A DNA stretch of 64,000 nt from Bacteroidales bacterium (GCA_016937855.1 JAFGVU010000204.1:1-64000), one strand, 5' to 3'; counted from the first letter of the stretch, positions 46,351 to 58,480 are shown. Notes: generated by a model from the sequence alone, not told the origin. Numbers and translations are program-made.

Positions 46351-46833
46351 TCAATTAATGACCATCGGTCCTGTACTCTCGATATTGCTAGTATTTCCGG
46401 CTCTATCTATTATGTAAAACTTATATAGAATCGTATCACCACTAAAAGGAAAAATTTCGTCAAGATCATTAATCAGTATTTCACCTTTCAAGGTTTTACG
46501 ATTCCCTTCAGTTTGAAATTTTGGCAAATAAAAATTAAGTGGGACTAACAAATCTGTGGGTGTAACAACTCCGTTTAGATACTGATATTTCTCCAGAAAA
46601 ATTGTATTTTGCTGTGGGGATGTTGTATCAAATCCTATGTCACCATCACCATCAACAAAAGAAAAGTGAAGAGTTCCATTTAATACTCTGTTATCCAAAC
46701 CATCAATTGTATCGGTAAAAGTAAATGAAATTAGCTCAATTTGCGGCTCTGGTGGGTATTGTTCAATATTAAAGCATGATACCGACAATGCAAGCAGGAA
46801 CAAAAACATCAGTATAGGTTTAATTGAATTCAT
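46351..46833 (-). CDS. small lipoprotein of unknown function
   Basis: A 160-residue protein with a lipoprotein signal (MNSIKPILMFLFLLALSVSC, Cys20). The mature part is a single beta-rich domain with the motif SFVDGDGDIGFD, seen in many uncharacterised Bacteroidota lipoproteins, and ends with IDRAGNTSNI. Function unknown. Its promoter element (46838-46845) is four bases from the ATG. Confidence 0.78.
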   Translation of the reverse strand: MNSIKPILMFLFLLALSVSCFNIEQYPPEPQIELISFTFTDTIDGLDNRVLNGTLHFSFVDGDGDIGFDTTSPQQNTIFLEKYQYLNGVVTPTDLLVPLNFYLPKFQTEGNRKTLKGEILINDLDEIFPFSGDTILYKFYIIDRAGNTSNIESTGPMVIN

Positions 46834-46837
46834 CTAA

Positions 46838-46845
46838 CAAAAATA
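46838..46845 (-). promoter_or_regulatory. -7 element of the small lipoprotein gene
   Basis: Minus strand TATTTTTG followed by TTAG and then the ATG at 46833. This spacing predicts a leaderless or nearly leaderless mRNA. Confidence 0.45.
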
Positions 46846-46857
46846 CGAAATATTTTT

Positions 46858-46894
46858 AAAAAAAGAAGCTGTACATAATACAGCTTCTTTTTTT
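46858..46894 (-). terminator. intrinsic terminator of the rpoBC operon
   Basis: Perfect 13-bp stem AAAAGAAGCTGTA / TACAGCTTCTTTT (46861-46873, 46879-46891) with a 5-base loop and T tracts on both strands. It lies 15 bases after the DUF3467 stop. Confidence 0.9.
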
Positions 46895-46908
46895 AGTTTT
46901 AATTATTA

Positions 46909-47229
46909 TTATGCTTGAGCCGTTGGACCTCCGAAATTCATAGGAATAGGATTCCCTTGCTTATTTGAAGAAACTTTAATTGGACCATTAACAGATTCGA
47001 ATTTATTTATATTATCCTGTAAAGCAGTCATTAATCTCTTGGCATGCTCAGGGGTTAAAATAATACGAGATTTAACCTTCGCTTTAGGCATTCCAGGCAT
47101 AATACGAACAAAGTCCAGCACAAACTCTGATGAAGAGTGAGTAATTACAGCTAGATTGGCATATACCCCTTGTCCGGTTTCTTCGGTTAGCTCGATATTG
47201 ATTTGATTCTGTTTGTTTTTATCTTCCAT
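46909..47229 (-). CDS. DUF3467 family protein
   Basis: A 106-residue soluble protein of the DUF3467 family, recognised by the ANLAVITHSSSEFVLDF and RIILTPEHAKRLMTALQDNI segments. Its position directly after rpoC (one base between stop and ATG) is typical of Bacteroidota and suggests a role linked to transcription or ribosome synthesis, but no function is established. It is the last gene of the secE-rpoC operon. Confidence 0.88.
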   Translation of the reverse strand: MEDKNKQNQINIELTEETGQGVYANLAVITHSSSEFVLDFVRIMPGMPKAKVKSRIILTPEHAKRLMTALQDNINKFESVNGPIKVSSNKQGNPIPMNFGGPTAQA

Positions 47230-47230
47230 A

Positions 47231-50200
47231 TTAAACTTCTTTAGATATTTCTACTTCGTTATCCTTATTTACTCTATCCATAACTTCTTTAGGAGCGACT
47301 CTAATGCTTTGAAGCTCTCTTTGACCAGTACCAGCCGGAATCAAGTGTCCCACAATGACATTTTCTTTTAGTCCCTCGAGAGTATCAACCTTAGCTCTGA
47401 TAGCAGCTTCATTAAGAACTTTTGTCGTTTCTTGGAAAGAAGCAGCCGACATAAAGCTATTTGTCTGAAGAGCAGCTCTAGTAATACCCTGAAGTATTTG
47501 GCTAGATGTTGCAGGTAAAGCATCGCGGGCATCAACAAGTTTTAAGTCTTTGCGTTTAAGCATTGAGTTTTCGTCTCTCAATCTACGATAAGACACTATT
47601 TGTCCGGCTTTAAATGTTTGAGAATCGCCCGGATCAATAACCACCTTTTTATCAAAAAGATTATCGTTTTCTTCGCGGAATTCCCATTTATCAACGATTT
47701 GTTTTTCTAGGAATTGAGTATCACCCGGTTCTTCGATAACTACCTTTCTCATCATCTGACGAACGATAACTTCAAAGTGCTTATCATTGATCTTCACACC
47801 TTGCAAACGATAAACATCCTGCACTTCGTTTACCAAATATTCCTGAACCTCCGTTGGTCCTTTAATAGATAGGATATCGCTAGGAGTAATTGCACCGTCA
47901 ATAAGTGGTGTACCCGCTTTAACATAATCGTTAGGCTGTACGAGAACTTGTTTTGATAAAGGAACAAGATATTTTTTTACTTTCCCGTCTTTTGGTAATA
48001 TTTCTATCTCACGATTACCTCTTTTAATTTTACCAAAAGAAACTTCACCATCAATTTCGGAAACGACAGCAGGATTAGATGGATTACGAGCTTCGAACAA
48101 CTCTGTTACTCGAGGCAAACCACCGGTGATATCACCACCTTTTCCAACAATTCTTGGCATTTTGATAAGAATATCCCCCGTTTTGATATCGTCTTTTTCG
48201 TTACGCATCAAACGCGCTCCCACAGGTAAGTTATAAGTAGCTAGAACTTCTTTTTTCTTATCAACAATTTTAGCAACAGGAATTTTGGTTTTATCTTTTG
48301 TTTCGATAATTATTTTTTCTTTGAACCCTGTTTGAGCGGCAACTTCTTCTTTAACGTTTATTCCTTCGATAACATCCTCAAAAACAAGTTTTCCGGCATA
48401 TTCAGAAACAATAACGATATTATATAAATCCCAATCACAAATTTTATCTCCTTTTGCTACCTTATCCCCACTTTTGAAGAATAGTTTAGCTCCATAAGGA
48501 ATTTGTTTGTTAACTAATTGGATTTTAGTTTTAGTATCACTGATTTTCATTTCAGCCATACGAGTAACAACGATATCCACCATTGTACCATCCGACTCTT
48601 CAAACTCAACCGTTCTTAACTCATCAAACTCGAGGATTCCGTCATATTTTGCAACAATTGAAGATTCGCTTGCAATATTACCTGCAACCCCCCCCATGTG
48701 GAATGTTCTCAAAGTAAGCTGAGTACCAGGCTCACCAATCGACTGAGCCGCAATAACACCAACGGCTTCGCCTTTTTGGACCATTTTTCTTGTAGCTAGG
48801 TTTCTACCATAACATTTTGCGCAAACACCTTTTCGGCTTTCGCAAGTTAGTACAGAGCGTATTTCTACTCTATCAATTGGAGAATCTTCGATTTTTCGTG
48901 CTACTTTTTCGGTTATTTCTTCTCCTGAAGCAACAATTAACTCTTCGGTTTGTGGATGGAATACATCATGTACACTTGTACGACCAAGAATTCGTTCATA
49001 CAATGACTCTATTACTTCCTCGTCGTTCTTTTTTAGCTCAGTAGCAACAAGGCCACGAAGTGTTCCACAATCTTCTTCGTTAATAATAACATCTTGAGCC
49101 ACATCAACAAGACGACGAGTTAGATAACCTGCATCAGCGGTTTTTAGGGCTGTATCGGCAAGACCTTTACGAGCACCGTGAGTAGAAATAAAGTACTCAA
49201 GAATAGACAATCCTTCTTTAAAGTTTGATAAAATAGGATTCTCAATAATTTCACTTGTTTGAACCCCTGATTTTTGCGGTTTTGCCATCAAACCTCTCAT
49301 ACCACATAACTGACTAATCTGCTCTTTTGATCCCCTTGCACCAGAGTCAAGCATCATATAAACAGCATTAAAACCTTGGTCGTCGGTTGAAAGTTTTCTC
49401 ATAACCTCAATACTCAAACGAGCATTAATGTTAGTCCAAACATCAATTACCTGATTATATCTTTCGTTATCAGTAATAAAACCATTGTTATAATTAAACA
49501 TGATTTCATCAACTGCTTCATATCCTTCTTCGATTAACTCCTCTTTCTGCTCAGGTACAATAACATTGTCCAAATTAAAAGATAGCCCACCAACAAATGC
49601 ATTTGAATAGCCTAAATCTTTAATATCGTCGAGAAACTTAGCCGTAACAGCAGTACCACATTGACTAACAAGATTTCCAATAATATCGCGAAGTGATTTT
49701 TTTGTAAGAACTTCGTTAATATATCCATATTCTCTTGGCACAATTTTATTAAACAACACTCGACCAACAGTAGTAGAAATCATTTTAGTTACAATCTCAC
49801 CATTTTCATCAACATCTTCGGTTCTAACTTTGATACTAGCATGGAGTCCAAGTTTCCCTTCATTATGAGCAATAACAACCTCTTCGGGAGAGTAAAATAT
49901 CTGACCTTCTCCAATAACTCCTTTACGTTCTTTTGTCATATAGTACAAACCTAAAACCATGTCCTGAGAAGGAACAGTAATAGGCGCCCCATTTGCTGGG
50001 TTAAGGATGTTATGAGAAGCAAGCATTAACACTTGAGCTTCAATAATTGCAGCATTCCCTAAAGGTAAGTGAACAGCCATTTGGTCACCATCAAAGTCGG
50101 CATTAAAAGCGGTACAAACCAACGGGTGTAATTGAATAGCACGACCTTCGATAAGTTTAGGCTGAAACGCCTGAATACCAAGACGGTGCAACGTAGGAGC

Positions 50201-51511
50201 ACGGTTTAGCAAAATCGGGTGTCCTTTAAGCACACTTTCAAGAATATCCCAAATAACCGGATCTTTTCTTTCGACTATTTTTTTAGCAGATTTAACTGTC
50301 TTTACAATACCACGCTCAGTTAATTTTCTGATAATAAATGGTTTATATAACTCGGCAGCCATGTCCTTAGGAATACCACATTCGTGCATTTTTAGTTCAG
50401 GACCAACAACAATTACCGAACGAGCCGAAAAGTCAACACGTTTACCAAGTAAGTTTTGACGAAAACGTCCTTGCTTACCTTTTAAACTATCGCTAAGTGA
50501 TTTTAGTGGTCTATTTGCATCAGTTTTAACTGCATTTGATTTTCTTGAATTGTCAAACAAAGAATCTACAGCCTCTTGAAGCATGCGTTTTTCATTACGT
50601 AAAATAACTTCGGGAGCTTTTATTTCTAATAATCTTTTTAAACGATTATTACGTATAATTACCCTCCGATAGAGGTCATTTAAGTCTGATGTAGCAAATC
50701 GACCACCATCTAATGGAACTAAAGGTCGAAGTTCGGGTGGTATAACAGGAACGACCTGTACAATCATCCACTCAGGTTTATTGATATCTTTTGACAATCT
50801 AAAAGCTTCGACAACACTTAAACGTTTAAGAGCTTCGCTCTTACGTTGCTGCGAAGTTTCTTTATTAGCTTTATCTCTAAGATCATATGAAAGCTCATCA
50901 AGATTTATACGTTGTAATAAATCAAAGATAGCCTCTGCCCCCATTTTAGCAATAAACTTGTTAGGGTCTGAATCCTCAAGCAAGTGATTCTCCTTTGGCA
51001 AAGATTCAAGAATTTCGAGATACTCATCTTCGGTAAGAAAATCCATTTCCTGGATGCCATCAATTGCTTTTACCCCAGCCTGTATAACGACATATCTTTC
51101 GTAATATACAATTGTATCGAGTTTTTTAGCAGGCAAACCAAGCAAATATCCAATTTTATTAGGTAATGTTTTAAAATACCAAATATGAGCAACAGGAACT
51201 TCAAGTTTTATATGTCCCATTCTTTCGCGGCGAACTTTCTTCTCGGTAACTTCAACACCACATCTATCGCAAACAATACCCTTATATCTGATTCTTTTAT
51301 ATTTCCCACAATGACATTCATAATCTTTTACCGGGCCAAAAATTCTTTCGCAAAACAAACCATCTCTTTCAGGTTTATAAGTACGATAGTTAATTGTTTC
51401 GGGTTTTGTAACTTCTCCGCTCGACATTTCCTGAATCTCTTCAGGAGAAGCGAGGCTAATTGTAATTTTGGAGAAGCTAGAACTTACTTTATTATCTTTT
51501 CTAAAAGCCAT
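47231..51511 (-). CDS. rpoC: DNA-directed RNA polymerase subunit beta'
   Basis: A 1426-residue beta' subunit. The N-terminal zinc-binding site is [20 protein letters not shown], the catalytic magnesium loop is [13 protein letters not shown] (near residue 470), the second zinc site is [14 protein letters not shown], and the trigger-loop region has [17 protein letters not shown]. Length and motifs are normal. It starts 31 bases after rpoB and is followed by the DUF3467 gene. Confidence 0.99.
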   Translation of the reverse strand: MAFRKDNKVSSSFSKITISLASPEEIQEMSSGEVTKPETINYRTYKPERDGLFCERIFGPVKDYECHCGKYKRIRYKGIVCDRCGVEVTEKKVRRERMGHIKLEVPVAHIWYFKTLPNKIGYLLGLPAKKLDTIVYYERYVVIQAGVKAIDGIQEMDFLTEDEYLEILESLPKENHLLEDSDPNKFIAKMGAEAIFDLLQRINLDELSYDLRDKANKETSQQRKSEALKRLSVVEAFRLSKDINKPEWMIVQVVPVIPPELRPLVPLDGGRFATSDLNDLYRRVIIRNNRLKRLLEIKAPEVILRNEKRMLQEAVDSLFDNSRKSNAVKTDANRPLKSLSDSLKGKQGRFRQNLLGKRVDFSARSVIVVGPELKMHECGIPKDMAAELYKPFIIRKLTERGIVKTVKSAKKIVERKDPVIWDILESVLKGHPILLNRAPTLHRLGIQAFQPKLIEGRAIQLHPLVCTAFNADFDGDQMAVHLPLGNAAIIEAQVLMLASHNILNPANGAPITVPSQDMVLGLYYMTKERKGVIGEGQIFYSPEEVVIAHNEGKLGLHASIKVRTEDVDENGEIVTKMISTTVGRVLFNKIVPREYGYINEVLTKKSLRDIIGNLVSQCGTAVTAKFLDDIKDLGYSNAFVGGLSFNLDNVIVPEQKEELIEEGYEAVDEIMFNYNNGFITDNERYNQVIDVWTNINARLSIEVMRKLSTDDQGFNAVYMMLDSGARGSKEQISQLCGMRGLMAKPQKSGVQTSEIIENPILSNFKEGLSILEYFISTHGARKGLADTALKTADAGYLTRRLVDVAQDVIINEEDCGTLRGLVATELKKNDEEVIESLYERILGRTSVHDVFHPQTEELIVASGEEITEKVARKIEDSPIDRVEIRSVLTCESRKGVCAKCYGRNLATRKMVQKGEAVGVIAAQSIGEPGTQLTLRTFHMGGVAGNIASESSIVAKYDGILEFDELRTVEFEESDGTMVDIVVTRMAEMKISDTKTKIQLVNKQIPYGAKLFFKSGDKVAKGDKICDWDLYNIVIVSEYAGKLVFEDVIEGINVKEEVAAQTGFKEKIIIETKDKTKIPVAKIVDKKKEVLATYNLPVGARLMRNEKDDIKTGDILIKMPRIVGKGGDITGGLPRVTELFEARNPSNPAVVSEIDGEVSFGKIKRGNREIEILPKDGKVKKYLVPLSKQVLVQPNDYVKAGTPLIDGAITPSDILSIKGPTEVQEYLVNEVQDVYRLQGVKINDKHFEVIVRQMMRKVVIEEPGDTQFLEKQIVDKWEFREENDNLFDKKVVIDPGDSQTFKAGQIVSYRRLRDENSMLKRKDLKLVDARDALPATSSQILQGITRAALQTNSFMSAASFQETTKVLNEAAIRAKVDTLEGLKENVIVGHLIPAGTGQRELQSIRVAPKEVMDRVNKDNEVEISKEV

Positions 51512-51542
51512 TTTATCAGCTGTTTATTAATTTAAAAACATA

Positions 51543-54500
51543 TTAATCCAGATTCACTCTCAGACATAGTCCTCTTAACTCATGTAACAAAACGTTTAAG
51601 GATTCAGGAATACCCGGTACAGGCATTTGTTCGCCCTTTACAATGCTTTCATAAGTTTTTGCACGTCCCACCACATCGTCCGACTTAACAGTAAGGATTT
51701 CTTGAAGAATATTGGCTGCGCCAAAAGCTTCAAGAGCCCAAACCTCCATTTCACCGAATCTCTGACCACCAAATTGAGCTTTACCACCAAGAGGTTGTTG
51801 AGTAATAAGTGAATACGGTCCGATACTACGAGCGTGCATTTTATCCTCAACCATGTGACCAAGCTTAAGCATATAAATTACACCGACAGTAGCAGGCTGA
51901 TCAAATCTCTTTCCTGTTCCACCATCGTAAAGATATGTTTTACCATAACGTGGCACACCGGCTTTATCAGTATATTCGTTAATCTGCTCGATTGTTGCAC
52001 CATCAAAGATAGGTGTCGCAAATTTAACGCCTAACACCTGACCAGCCCATCCAAGAACTGTCTCGTAAATCTGACCAAGGTTCATACGAGATGGTACGCC
52101 CAATGGGTTAAGAACAATATCAACAGGAGTTCCATCCTCTAAGAAAGGCATATCTTCCTGACGAACAATCTTTGCAAGAATACCTTTATTTCCGTGTCGT
52201 CCTGCAAGTTTATCACCAACTTTGATTGTACGTTTGCTGGCAATATAAACTTTTGCTAACTGCATTATTCCAGCAGGCAATTCATCACCAATAGTAATAT
52301 CAAGCTTTCTACGACGGAATTCACCTTCAAGCTTTTTAAACTCAATCATATAATTGAATAAAAGCTTACTTATTGTGGTATTTCTACTTTTATCGGTAGT
52401 CCATTTGTTTGGGCTTACAGTTAAAAAGTCTATTTCAGAAAGCTGTTTTTGAGTAAATTTAACTCCTTTTGGAATTACATCATTACCAAAATTATCTTTT
52501 ACTCCTTGTGAAGTTTTACCATTTACAACAACAAAAAGCTTTTCGATAAGTAATGATTTAAGCTTAATATTTGCTTCTTCTTGCTGTTCTTCGATGTTTT
52601 CGAGTAATATCTTATCCTGGTTCTTAGCTTTTCTATCTTTAATAGTTTTAGCAAAGAGTTTTTTATCGATAATTACACCATTTGTTGAAGGCGATGCTTT
52701 AAGCGATGCATCTTTTACATCACCAGCTTTTTCGCCAAAAATTGCTCTTAAAAGCTTTTCTTCCGGAGAAGGGTCGCTTTCGCCTTTAGGTGTAATTTTA
52801 CCTATTAATATATCACCCGGCTTAACATAAGCACCAATTCTGATAATCCCGTTTTCGTCGAGATCTTTTGTTGCTTGTTCGCTAACGTTTGGAATATCAG
52901 AAGTTAGTTCTTCCATACCACGTTTTGTTTCACGAACTTCTAATTGATAATCGGTAATATGTATAGAAGTAAATAAGTCTTCGCGAACTACTTTTTCGTT
53001 GATAACGATAGCATCCTCAAAATTATACCCTTTCCAAGGCATAAAAGCCACTTTTAAGTTACGACCTAAAGCCAATTCGCCATCTTCAGTTGCATAACCT
53101 TCAGTCAAAATTGTGCCTTTAGTCACTTTTTGACCTTTAGTTACAATCGGACGTAAGTTAATACAAGTGTTCTGGTTAGTTTTGTTGAATTTAGGAATTT
53201 CATATTCTTTAATTTCATCAGTAAAGTTTACAAAATTCTCTTCTTCGTCTCTATCGTATTTGATAACGATTTTTTTTGCATCAACATAATCCACAACACC
53301 ATCACCCTCAGCTACCAACAATATTCTAGAGTCTTTAGCAACCATGTGCTCAATACCTGTTCCAATAATTGGAGAATCGGGTCTTAACAAAGGTACAGCC
53401 TGACGCATCATATTAGAACCCATTAATGCACGGTTTGCATCATCGTGTTCCAAGAAAGGAATCAAGGAAGCTGCAATAGATGCAATTTGATTTGGCGCAA
53501 CGTCCATCAAATTTATTTGTTCGGGTTCTACTACAAGATAATCACCTTCGTTACGCGATTTAATCTTAGATGACTGGAATACACCGGCATCGTCAATCAA
53601 TGCGTTTGCTTGGGCGATAACTTTTGCTTCTTCTTCCTCTGCACTTAGATATACGATATCTTCAAAACTTGTTTTACCTGCACTAACAGTACGATAAGGT
53701 GTTTCGATAAAACCAAGATCATTTATTTTTGCGTAAACACAAAGCGAAGAAATCAGACCAATATTAGGACCTTCGGGAGTTTCGATTGGACAAAGACGAC
53801 CATAGTGAGTATAGTGAACGTCACGCACCTCAAACCCTGCTCTTTCTCTAGACAAACCACCTGGACCCAATGCTGATAATCTACGCTTATGAGTCATTTC
53901 AGATAATGGATTTATTTGATCCATAAACTGGGAGAGCTGATTTGTTCCAAAAAACGAATTAATAACAGATGAAAGAGTTTTAGAGTTAATCAGATCCATT
54001 GGATGGAACACTTCATTATCTCTGACATTCATCCTCTCTCTGATGGTTCTAGCCATACGAGCAAGACCCACGCCAAATTGATTAGCTAACTGCTCACCAA
54101 CAGTACGAACACGACGATTGCTAAGGTGGTCAATATCATCAACATCAGTTTTAGAATTAATAAGCTCAATTAGATACTTGATAATTTCGAGAATATCTTC
54201 TCTGGTAAGAACTTTTGTATCACCACTGATATCGAGTCCTAATTTATGATTTATTCTAAATCGCCCAACATCCCCTAGATCGTAACGTTTGTCAGAGAAA
54301 AACAGATTATGAATTACTTCTCGTGCAGTAGCTTCGTCAGGAGGCTCAGTGTTTCTTAATTGACGATAAATATGAACAACAGCTTCTTTTTCGGAATTAC
54401 AAGGATCCTTTTGTAGAGTGTTATAAATAATCGCATAATCAGATATTTTCTGATTTTCTTTATGCAGTAAAATCGTTTTTGCACCTGAATCCACAATCAT

Positions 54501-55346
54501 TTCGACATGATGGTTTTCGATAAGTGTTTCACGATCAATAACCACTTCGTTACGCTCAATGGATACCACTTCGGCCGTATCCTCATCAACGAAATCTTCG
54601 AACCAAGTTTTAAGAACTCTCGCCGCGAGTCTGCGACCTACCATTTTTTTAACAGCCGTTTTTGAAACTTTTACTTCGTCAGCAAGGTCAAAAATTTCGA
54701 GAATATCTTTATCACTTTCGTAACCAATCGCTCTCAAAAGAGTAGTTACGGGTAATTTCTTTTTACGATCGATATAAGCATACATAACCGAGTTTATGTC
54801 GGTTGCAAATTCGATCCACGAACCTTTAAACGGAATAATACGAGCTGAGTAAAGTTTTGTTCCGTTTGCATGCAACGACTGGCTAAAGAACACACCAGGC
54901 GATCTGTGCAATTGAGAAACAACGATTCTTTCGGCTCCATTAATAACAAATGTTCCGCTAGGAGTCATATAAGGAACTGTGCCTAACCAAACATCTTGAA
55001 TTGAAGTTTCAAAATCCTCGTGTTCGGAGTCGGTACAATATAATTTCAATTTTGCCTTTAACGGAATGCTATACGTCAGACCTCTTTCGATGCATTGTTC
55101 TATGCTATATCTTGGAGGATCTAAAGAGTAGTCCAGAAATTCGAGAACGAAATTATTTCTGGTATCTGTTATAGGGAAATTTTCCTGAAAGACTTTATAA
55201 AGACCTTCGGATTTTCTTTGTTCTGCCGTTGAGTCTATTTGAAAAAACTCTTTAAACGATTTTATCTGTATCTCAAGAAAATCAGGGTATTCCAGCTGAT
55301 TTTTTGTGGTTGAGAAATTGATTCTTTTCTTTGTATTAACAGTCAT
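51543..55346 (-). CDS. rpoB: DNA-directed RNA polymerase subunit beta
   Basis: A 1267-residue beta subunit. The rifampicin-binding region is present ([19 protein letters not shown] and [14 protein letters not shown]), as are [34 protein letters not shown] and the C-terminal [19 protein letters not shown]. The gap to rplL (95 bases) holds a perfect hairpin that may be an attenuator. Confidence 0.99.
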   Translation of the reverse strand: MTVNTKKRINFSTTKNQLEYPDFLEIQIKSFKEFFQIDSTAEQRKSEGLYKVFQENFPITDTRNNFVLEFLDYSLDPPRYSIEQCIERGLTYSIPLKAKLKLYCTDSEHEDFETSIQDVWLGTVPYMTPSGTFVINGAERIVVSQLHRSPGVFFSQSLHANGTKLYSARIIPFKGSWIEFATDINSVMYAYIDRKKKLPVTTLLRAIGYESDKDILEIFDLADEVKVSKTAVKKMVGRRLAARVLKTWFEDFVDEDTAEVVSIERNEVVIDRETLIENHHVEMIVDSGAKTILLHKENQKISDYAIIYNTLQKDPCNSEKEAVVHIYRQLRNTEPPDEATAREVIHNLFFSDKRYDLGDVGRFRINHKLGLDISGDTKVLTREDILEIIKYLIELINSKTDVDDIDHLSNRRVRTVGEQLANQFGVGLARMARTIRERMNVRDNEVFHPMDLINSKTLSSVINSFFGTNQLSQFMDQINPLSEMTHKRRLSALGPGGLSRERAGFEVRDVHYTHYGRLCPIETPEGPNIGLISSLCVYAKINDLGFIETPYRTVSAGKTSFEDIVYLSAEEEEAKVIAQANALIDDAGVFQSSKIKSRNEGDYLVVEPEQINLMDVAPNQIASIAASLIPFLEHDDANRALMGSNMMRQAVPLLRPDSPIIGTGIEHMVAKDSRILLVAEGDGVVDYVDAKKIVIKYDRDEEENFVNFTDEIKEYEIPKFNKTNQNTCINLRPIVTKGQKVTKGTILTEGYATEDGELALGRNLKVAFMPWKGYNFEDAIVINEKVVREDLFTSIHITDYQLEVRETKRGMEELTSDIPNVSEQATKDLDENGIIRIGAYVKPGDILIGKITPKGESDPSPEEKLLRAIFGEKAGDVKDASLKASPSTNGVIIDKKLFAKTIKDRKAKNQDKILLENIEEQQEEANIKLKSLLIEKLFVVVNGKTSQGVKDNFGNDVIPKGVKFTQKQLSEIDFLTVSPNKWTTDKSRNTTISKLLFNYMIEFKKLEGEFRRRKLDITIGDELPAGIMQLAKVYIASKRTIKVGDKLAGRHGNKGILAKIVRQEDMPFLEDGTPVDIVLNPLGVPSRMNLGQIYETVLGWAGQVLGVKFATPIFDGATIEQINEYTDKAGVPRYGKTYLYDGGTGKRFDQPATVGVIYMLKLGHMVEDKMHARSIGPYSLITQQPLGGKAQFGGQRFGEMEVWALEAFGAANILQEILTVKSDDVVGRAKTYESIVKGEQMPVPGIPESLNVLLHELRGLCLRVNLD

Positions 55347-55387
55347 TTATACACTAATTAAATATGAACCTAAACAATAACAACGAA

Positions 55388-55418
55388 AGGTTTAAAACCC
55401 AAAATGGGTTTTAAACCT
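55388..55418 (-). promoter_or_regulatory. perfect hairpin between rplL and rpoB (attenuator or processing site)
   Basis: AGGTTTAAAACCC (55388-55400), loop AAAAT, GGGTTTTAAACCT (55406-55418): 13 bp without mismatch, and no long T tract on the transcribed strand. Its place matches the rplL-rpoB attenuator/RNase III site known in E. coli; the same function is an inference. Confidence 0.55.
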
Positions 55419-55441
55419 AAAACTTATACAACAAAAGTTGC

Positions 55442-55819
55442 TTATTTAAGTTCGACTTCTGCACCTGCTTCTTCTAATTGAGCTTTAAGTGCATTAGCCT
55501 CATCTTTTGGTACTCCTTCTTTAATTGGAGTTGGTGCTCCGTCAACAAGAGCTTTTGCTTCTTTTAGTCCTAGCCCTGTTAATTCTTTAACGAGTTTAAC
55601 TATCTGTAATTTTTGAGCACCTGCTGAATTTAGGATAACATCAAAGTCTGTTTTTTCGACTTCTGCTGCACCTTCAGCTGCTGCTGCTGGTCCTGCTATT
55701 GCCACAGCTGCTGCTGCTGGTTCGATACCATACTCTTCTTTTAAGATATTTGCTAGTTCGTTTACGTCCTTAACAGTAAGGTTAACTAATTCTTCTGCTA
55801 ACTTCTTAAGATCTGCCAT
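55442..55819 (-). CDS. rplL: 50S ribosomal protein L7/L12
   Basis: A 125-residue stalk protein with an N-terminal dimerisation helix, an Ala-rich hinge ([19 protein letters not shown]) and the conserved C-terminal domain with [28 protein letters not shown] and [20 protein letters not shown]. It recruits translation GTPases to the ribosome. Confidence 0.98.
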   Translation of the reverse strand: MADLKKLAEELVNLTVKDVNELANILKEEYGIEPAAAAVAIAGPAAAAEGAAEVEKTDFDVILNSAGAQKLQIVKLVKELTGLGLKEAKALVDGAPTPIKEGVPKDEANALKAQLEEAGAEVELK

Positions 55820-55856
55820 TTTAATTGAATTTTAACTTGTTTTGATTACTAATTTT

Positions 55857-56375
55857 CTATTCTCTTTCTGACAAGGTTTTAACAACTCCTGCCAATGTGT
55901 TCTTACCTGATTCAAGTTGTCCAAGAACAGTCTTCATTGGAGATTGCAACAATGCAATAAGATCACCAATAAGTTCATCTTTGGATTTTAGACTTGCTAA
56001 TTCATCTAATAAATGTTCTCCAACATAAACCGATTCTTCTGCATAGGCAGCTTTAAATAAAGGCTTGTCGCTCTTTTTATTTAATTCTTTGATCAGTTTA
56101 CCCGGAACATTAGCGATATTACAAAACATAACAGATGTGTTTTGTTTTAACACATTATATAATTCTGAATAATCGCCTTCAGATGCTTCCAAAGCTCTTT
56201 TGAAGAATGTATTCTTAACAACAATCAGTTCTATGTCTTTCTCGAAACACTTTTTTCTCAACTCATAAGTTTGCTGAGCATCAAGTCCTGAAATATCAGC
56301 CAAATAAAAATGGCTATATTCAGAAACGGTTGTTTTTAGGTTTTCGATAAGAGCATGTTTGTCATCTCGTTTCAT
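55857..56375 (-). CDS. rplJ: 50S ribosomal protein L10
   Basis: A 172-residue stalk base protein that binds 23S rRNA and L7/L12 dimers. The N-terminal segment with FYLADISGLDAQQTYELRKK and VVKNTFFKRAL is typical, and the C-terminal helix binds L12. It lies between rplA and rplL with short gaps. Confidence 0.96.
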   Translation of the reverse strand: MKRDDKHALIENLKTTVSEYSHFYLADISGLDAQQTYELRKKCFEKDIELIVVKNTFFKRALEASEGDYSELYNVLKQNTSVMFCNIANVPGKLIKELNKKSDKPLFKAAYAEESVYVGEHLLDELASLKSKDELIGDLIALLQSPMKTVLGQLESGKNTLAGVVKTLSERE

Positions 56376-56393
56376 ATCGACAATTTCAATTTA

Positions 56394-57086
56394 CTAATTA
56401 ACTGATTTGGGATCAATCTCTATACCCGGACTCATTGTACTAGAAAGATAAATACTACGAATGTAAGTACCTTTTGCAGCAACGGGTTTTAGTTTAACGA
56501 TAGTCTGAATAAGTTCTGATGCGTTATCATAAATCTTTTGCGCATCAAAAGAGACTTTCCCGATACCTGCATGGATAATACCATATTTGTCCACTTTAAA
56601 GTCGATTTTCCCTTTCTTAACATCTTCAACAGCTTTTCCGATATCCATTGTGACTGTGCCGGTTTTTGGGTTCGGCATAAGTCCTCTGGGACCTAATACT
56701 CTACCTAATTTACCGATCTTAGCCATAACTTGAGGCATTGTAATGATAATATCTATATCAGTCCAACCTGATGTAAGTTTCTCGATATAGTCATCCAACC
56801 CAACAAAGTCGGCTCCGGCATCTTTTGCTTCTTGCTCTTTATCAGGAGTACACAAAACCAAAACGCGAACTTCTTTTCCAGTTCCGTGTGGTAAAGTTGT
56901 TATCCCACGAACCATTTGGTTTGCTTTTCTGGGATCTACTCCAAGACGTACGTCAAGGTCAACAGATGCATCAAACTTAGTGAATGTAATTTCTTTAACT
57001 AAATTTGCAGCCTCCTGGAGATCGTACTTCTTGCCTTTTTCAACTTTAGCTAAAGCGTCTTTTCTTTTTTTGCTAATTTTTGTCAT
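56394..57086 (-). CDS. rplA: 50S ribosomal protein L1
   Basis: A 230-residue L1 protein of the mobile stalk next to the E site. Signatures include [28 protein letters not shown], and [19 protein letters not shown]. It follows rplK with 17 bases between. In many bacteria L1 represses its own operon by binding the mRNA. Confidence 0.98.
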   Translation of the reverse strand: MTKISKKRKDALAKVEKGKKYDLQEAANLVKEITFTKFDASVDLDVRLGVDPRKANQMVRGITTLPHGTGKEVRVLVLCTPDKEQEAKDAGADFVGLDDYIEKLTSGWTDIDIIITMPQVMAKIGKLGRVLGPRGLMPNPKTGTVTMDIGKAVEDVKKGKIDFKVDKYGIIHAGIGKVSFDAQKIYDNASELIQTIVKLKPVAAKGTYIRSIYLSSTMSPGIEIDPKSVN

Positions 57087-57103
57087 TTCAAAAAGTACTT
57101 TAA

Positions 57104-57547
57104 TTATTTTTTAATCGGAGATTCTCCCTTAACAGTGATCCCCATACTTCTAGCTGTGCCTGCAACCATGCTCATAGCCGATTCTATTGTAAAAGCATTT
57201 AAGTCAACCATTTTGCCTTCGGCAATTGTTCTAACTTGTTCCCAAGAAATTGATCCGACTTTGTTTCTGTTAGGTTCTGCCGAACCTTTTTTTAATTTTG
57301 CTATTTCCAATAGTTGTACAGCTACCGGTGGAGTTTTTACGATAAAATCAAAAGTTTTATCACTATAATAAGTGATAACAACCGGCAAAACTTTGCCAGC
57401 CATTTCCTGAGTTCTGCCATTAAACTGCTTGCAAAACTCCATGATATTCAAACCTTTTGATCCTAATGCCGGCCCTACCGGTGGAGACGGATTTGCGGCA
57501 CCTCCTTTAATTTGCAGTTTAATAAAACCGCCAATTTGTTTTGCCAT
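57104..57547 (-). CDS. rplK: 50S ribosomal protein L11
   Basis: A 147-residue L11 protein of the GTPase-associated centre. The N-terminal [20 protein letters not shown] and the C-terminal rRNA-binding domain ending [12 protein letters not shown] are typical. It lies between nusG and rplA. Confidence 0.98.
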   Translation of the reverse strand: MAKQIGGFIKLQIKGGAANPSPPVGPALGSKGLNIMEFCKQFNGRTQEMAGKVLPVVITYYSDKTFDFIVKTPPVAVQLLEIAKLKKGSAEPNRNKVGSISWEQVRTIAEGKMVDLNAFTIESAMSMVAGTARSMGITVKGESPIKK

Positions 57548-57572
57548 AAACTTTGTTTCTTTTAAATAAAGA

Positions 57573-58118
57573 TTACTCTTTTTCTACCTGTATGAATCTA
57601 AGCTCTAAAGGAGTCCTTCTACCAAAAATCTTTACCATTACCTTTAGCTTTTTCTTTTCATCATACACCTCTTCTATCACACCACTAAACCCATTAAACG
57701 GACCGTCGATCACCTTTACTGGTTCACCAACATAATATGGAACGTTTATTTCCTCATCGCTCTCGGCAAGTTCATCAACTTTACCAAGTATTCGCGCAAC
57801 TTCATCGCTACGAAGTGGTGTGGCTACTCCGTCTTTGGTACCCAAAAAACCTATAACACCCGTTACACCGCGAATTATGTGCTCTATTTCACCGTCTAGA
57901 ACAGCATTTATCAAAATGTAACCCGGAAAGAAATTTCTTTCTTTGTGTACATGTTTTCCGTTTCTTACCTGATAGACTTTTTCGGTTGGAATAAGCACTT
58001 GAGATACTTGTTCAGAAAGCCCCAGTCTCGAAATTTCATTCTCGAGATATTCCTTTACCTTCTTCTCCTTACCGCTAAGGGCTCGAACGACGTACCACTT
58101 TTTTTGTATTTCTGCCAT
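57573..58118 (-). CDS. nusG: transcription termination/antitermination protein NusG
   Basis: About 181 residues from ATG 58118; the codon two positions upstream is a TTG and is not favoured. The NGN domain begins [20 protein letters not shown] and has FFPGYILI; the C-terminal KOW domain has [16 protein letters not shown]. NusG couples RNA polymerase with Rho or the ribosome. It follows secE closely. Confidence 0.97.
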   Translation of the reverse strand: MAEIQKKWYVVRALSGKEKKVKEYLENEISRLGLSEQVSQVLIPTEKVYQVRNGKHVHKERNFFPGYILINAVLDGEIEHIIRGVTGVIGFLGTKDGVATPLRSDEVARILGKVDELAESDEEINVPYYVGEPVKVIDGPFNGFSGVIEEVYDEKKKLKVMVKIFGRRTPLELRFIQVEKE

Positions 58119-58138
58119 ATCCAACTAAAAAATTTGGT

Positions 58139-58333
58139 TTAATAAAACATGCCGTAAACTATTTCGAGAACTTCTTTAAAAGTAAAGTCCATCAAAAACA
58201 CCACAACGGCAAATATTAAGGAAGCAACCATAACAACAACAGCACTGTTCTGAAGTTCAGACCATTTTGGCCATGTAACTTTGTGAACTAACTCGTTGTA
58301 AGTTTCTAAGAAATATGTTTTAATTTTACTCAT
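58139..58333 (-). CDS. secE: preprotein translocase subunit SecE
   Basis: A 64-residue single-spanning membrane protein of the SecYEG channel. The amphipathic segment NELVHKVTWPKWSELQNSA precedes one membrane helix (VVVMVASLIFAVVVFLMDF). The short form is normal for Bacteroidota. It starts 20 bases after tRNA-Trp and precedes nusG. Confidence 0.95.
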   Translation of the reverse strand: MSKIKTYFLETYNELVHKVTWPKWSELQNSAVVVMVASLIFAVVVFLMDFTFKEVLEIVYGMFY

Positions 58334-58353
58334 CTCTTATATATTGTCTTGTG

Positions 58354-58426
58354 CACGGGAGGAGCGACTCGAACGCCCGACACCTAGTTTTGGAGACTAG
58401 TGCTCTACCAACTGAGCTACACCCGT
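58354..58426 (-). tRNA. tRNA-Trp (anticodon CCA)
   Basis: A 73-base tRNA with anticodon loop CTCCAAA in a CTAGT / ACTAG stem, D arm GCTCAGTTGGTAGAGC, T loop TTCGAGT and discriminator G. The acceptor stem ACGGGTG / CTCCCGT has a T-T mismatch at pair 6-67. CCA is not encoded. Its 5' end directly touches the T tract of the hairpin behind tuf. Confidence 0.93.
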
Positions 58427-58465
58427 AAAAAAGTAAGTAAGAGCCTAAAAGGCATCTCACTTACT
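58427..58465 (-). terminator. terminator-like hairpin between tuf and tRNA-Trp
   Basis: AGTAAGTAAGAGCCT (58432-58446) pairs with AGGCATCTCACTTACT (58450-58465) apart from one mismatch and one bulge; a T6 tract on the minus strand (58432-58427) ends at the tRNA 5' base. Confidence 0.7.
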
Positions 58466-58480
58466 ATATTATTTTAAAAA

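Noticed and set aside
48690-48697. A run of seven C (G on the coding strand) in rpoC as another phase-variation tract
   Set aside because: It encodes conserved Gly residues in HMGGVAGN of an essential gene and is in frame.
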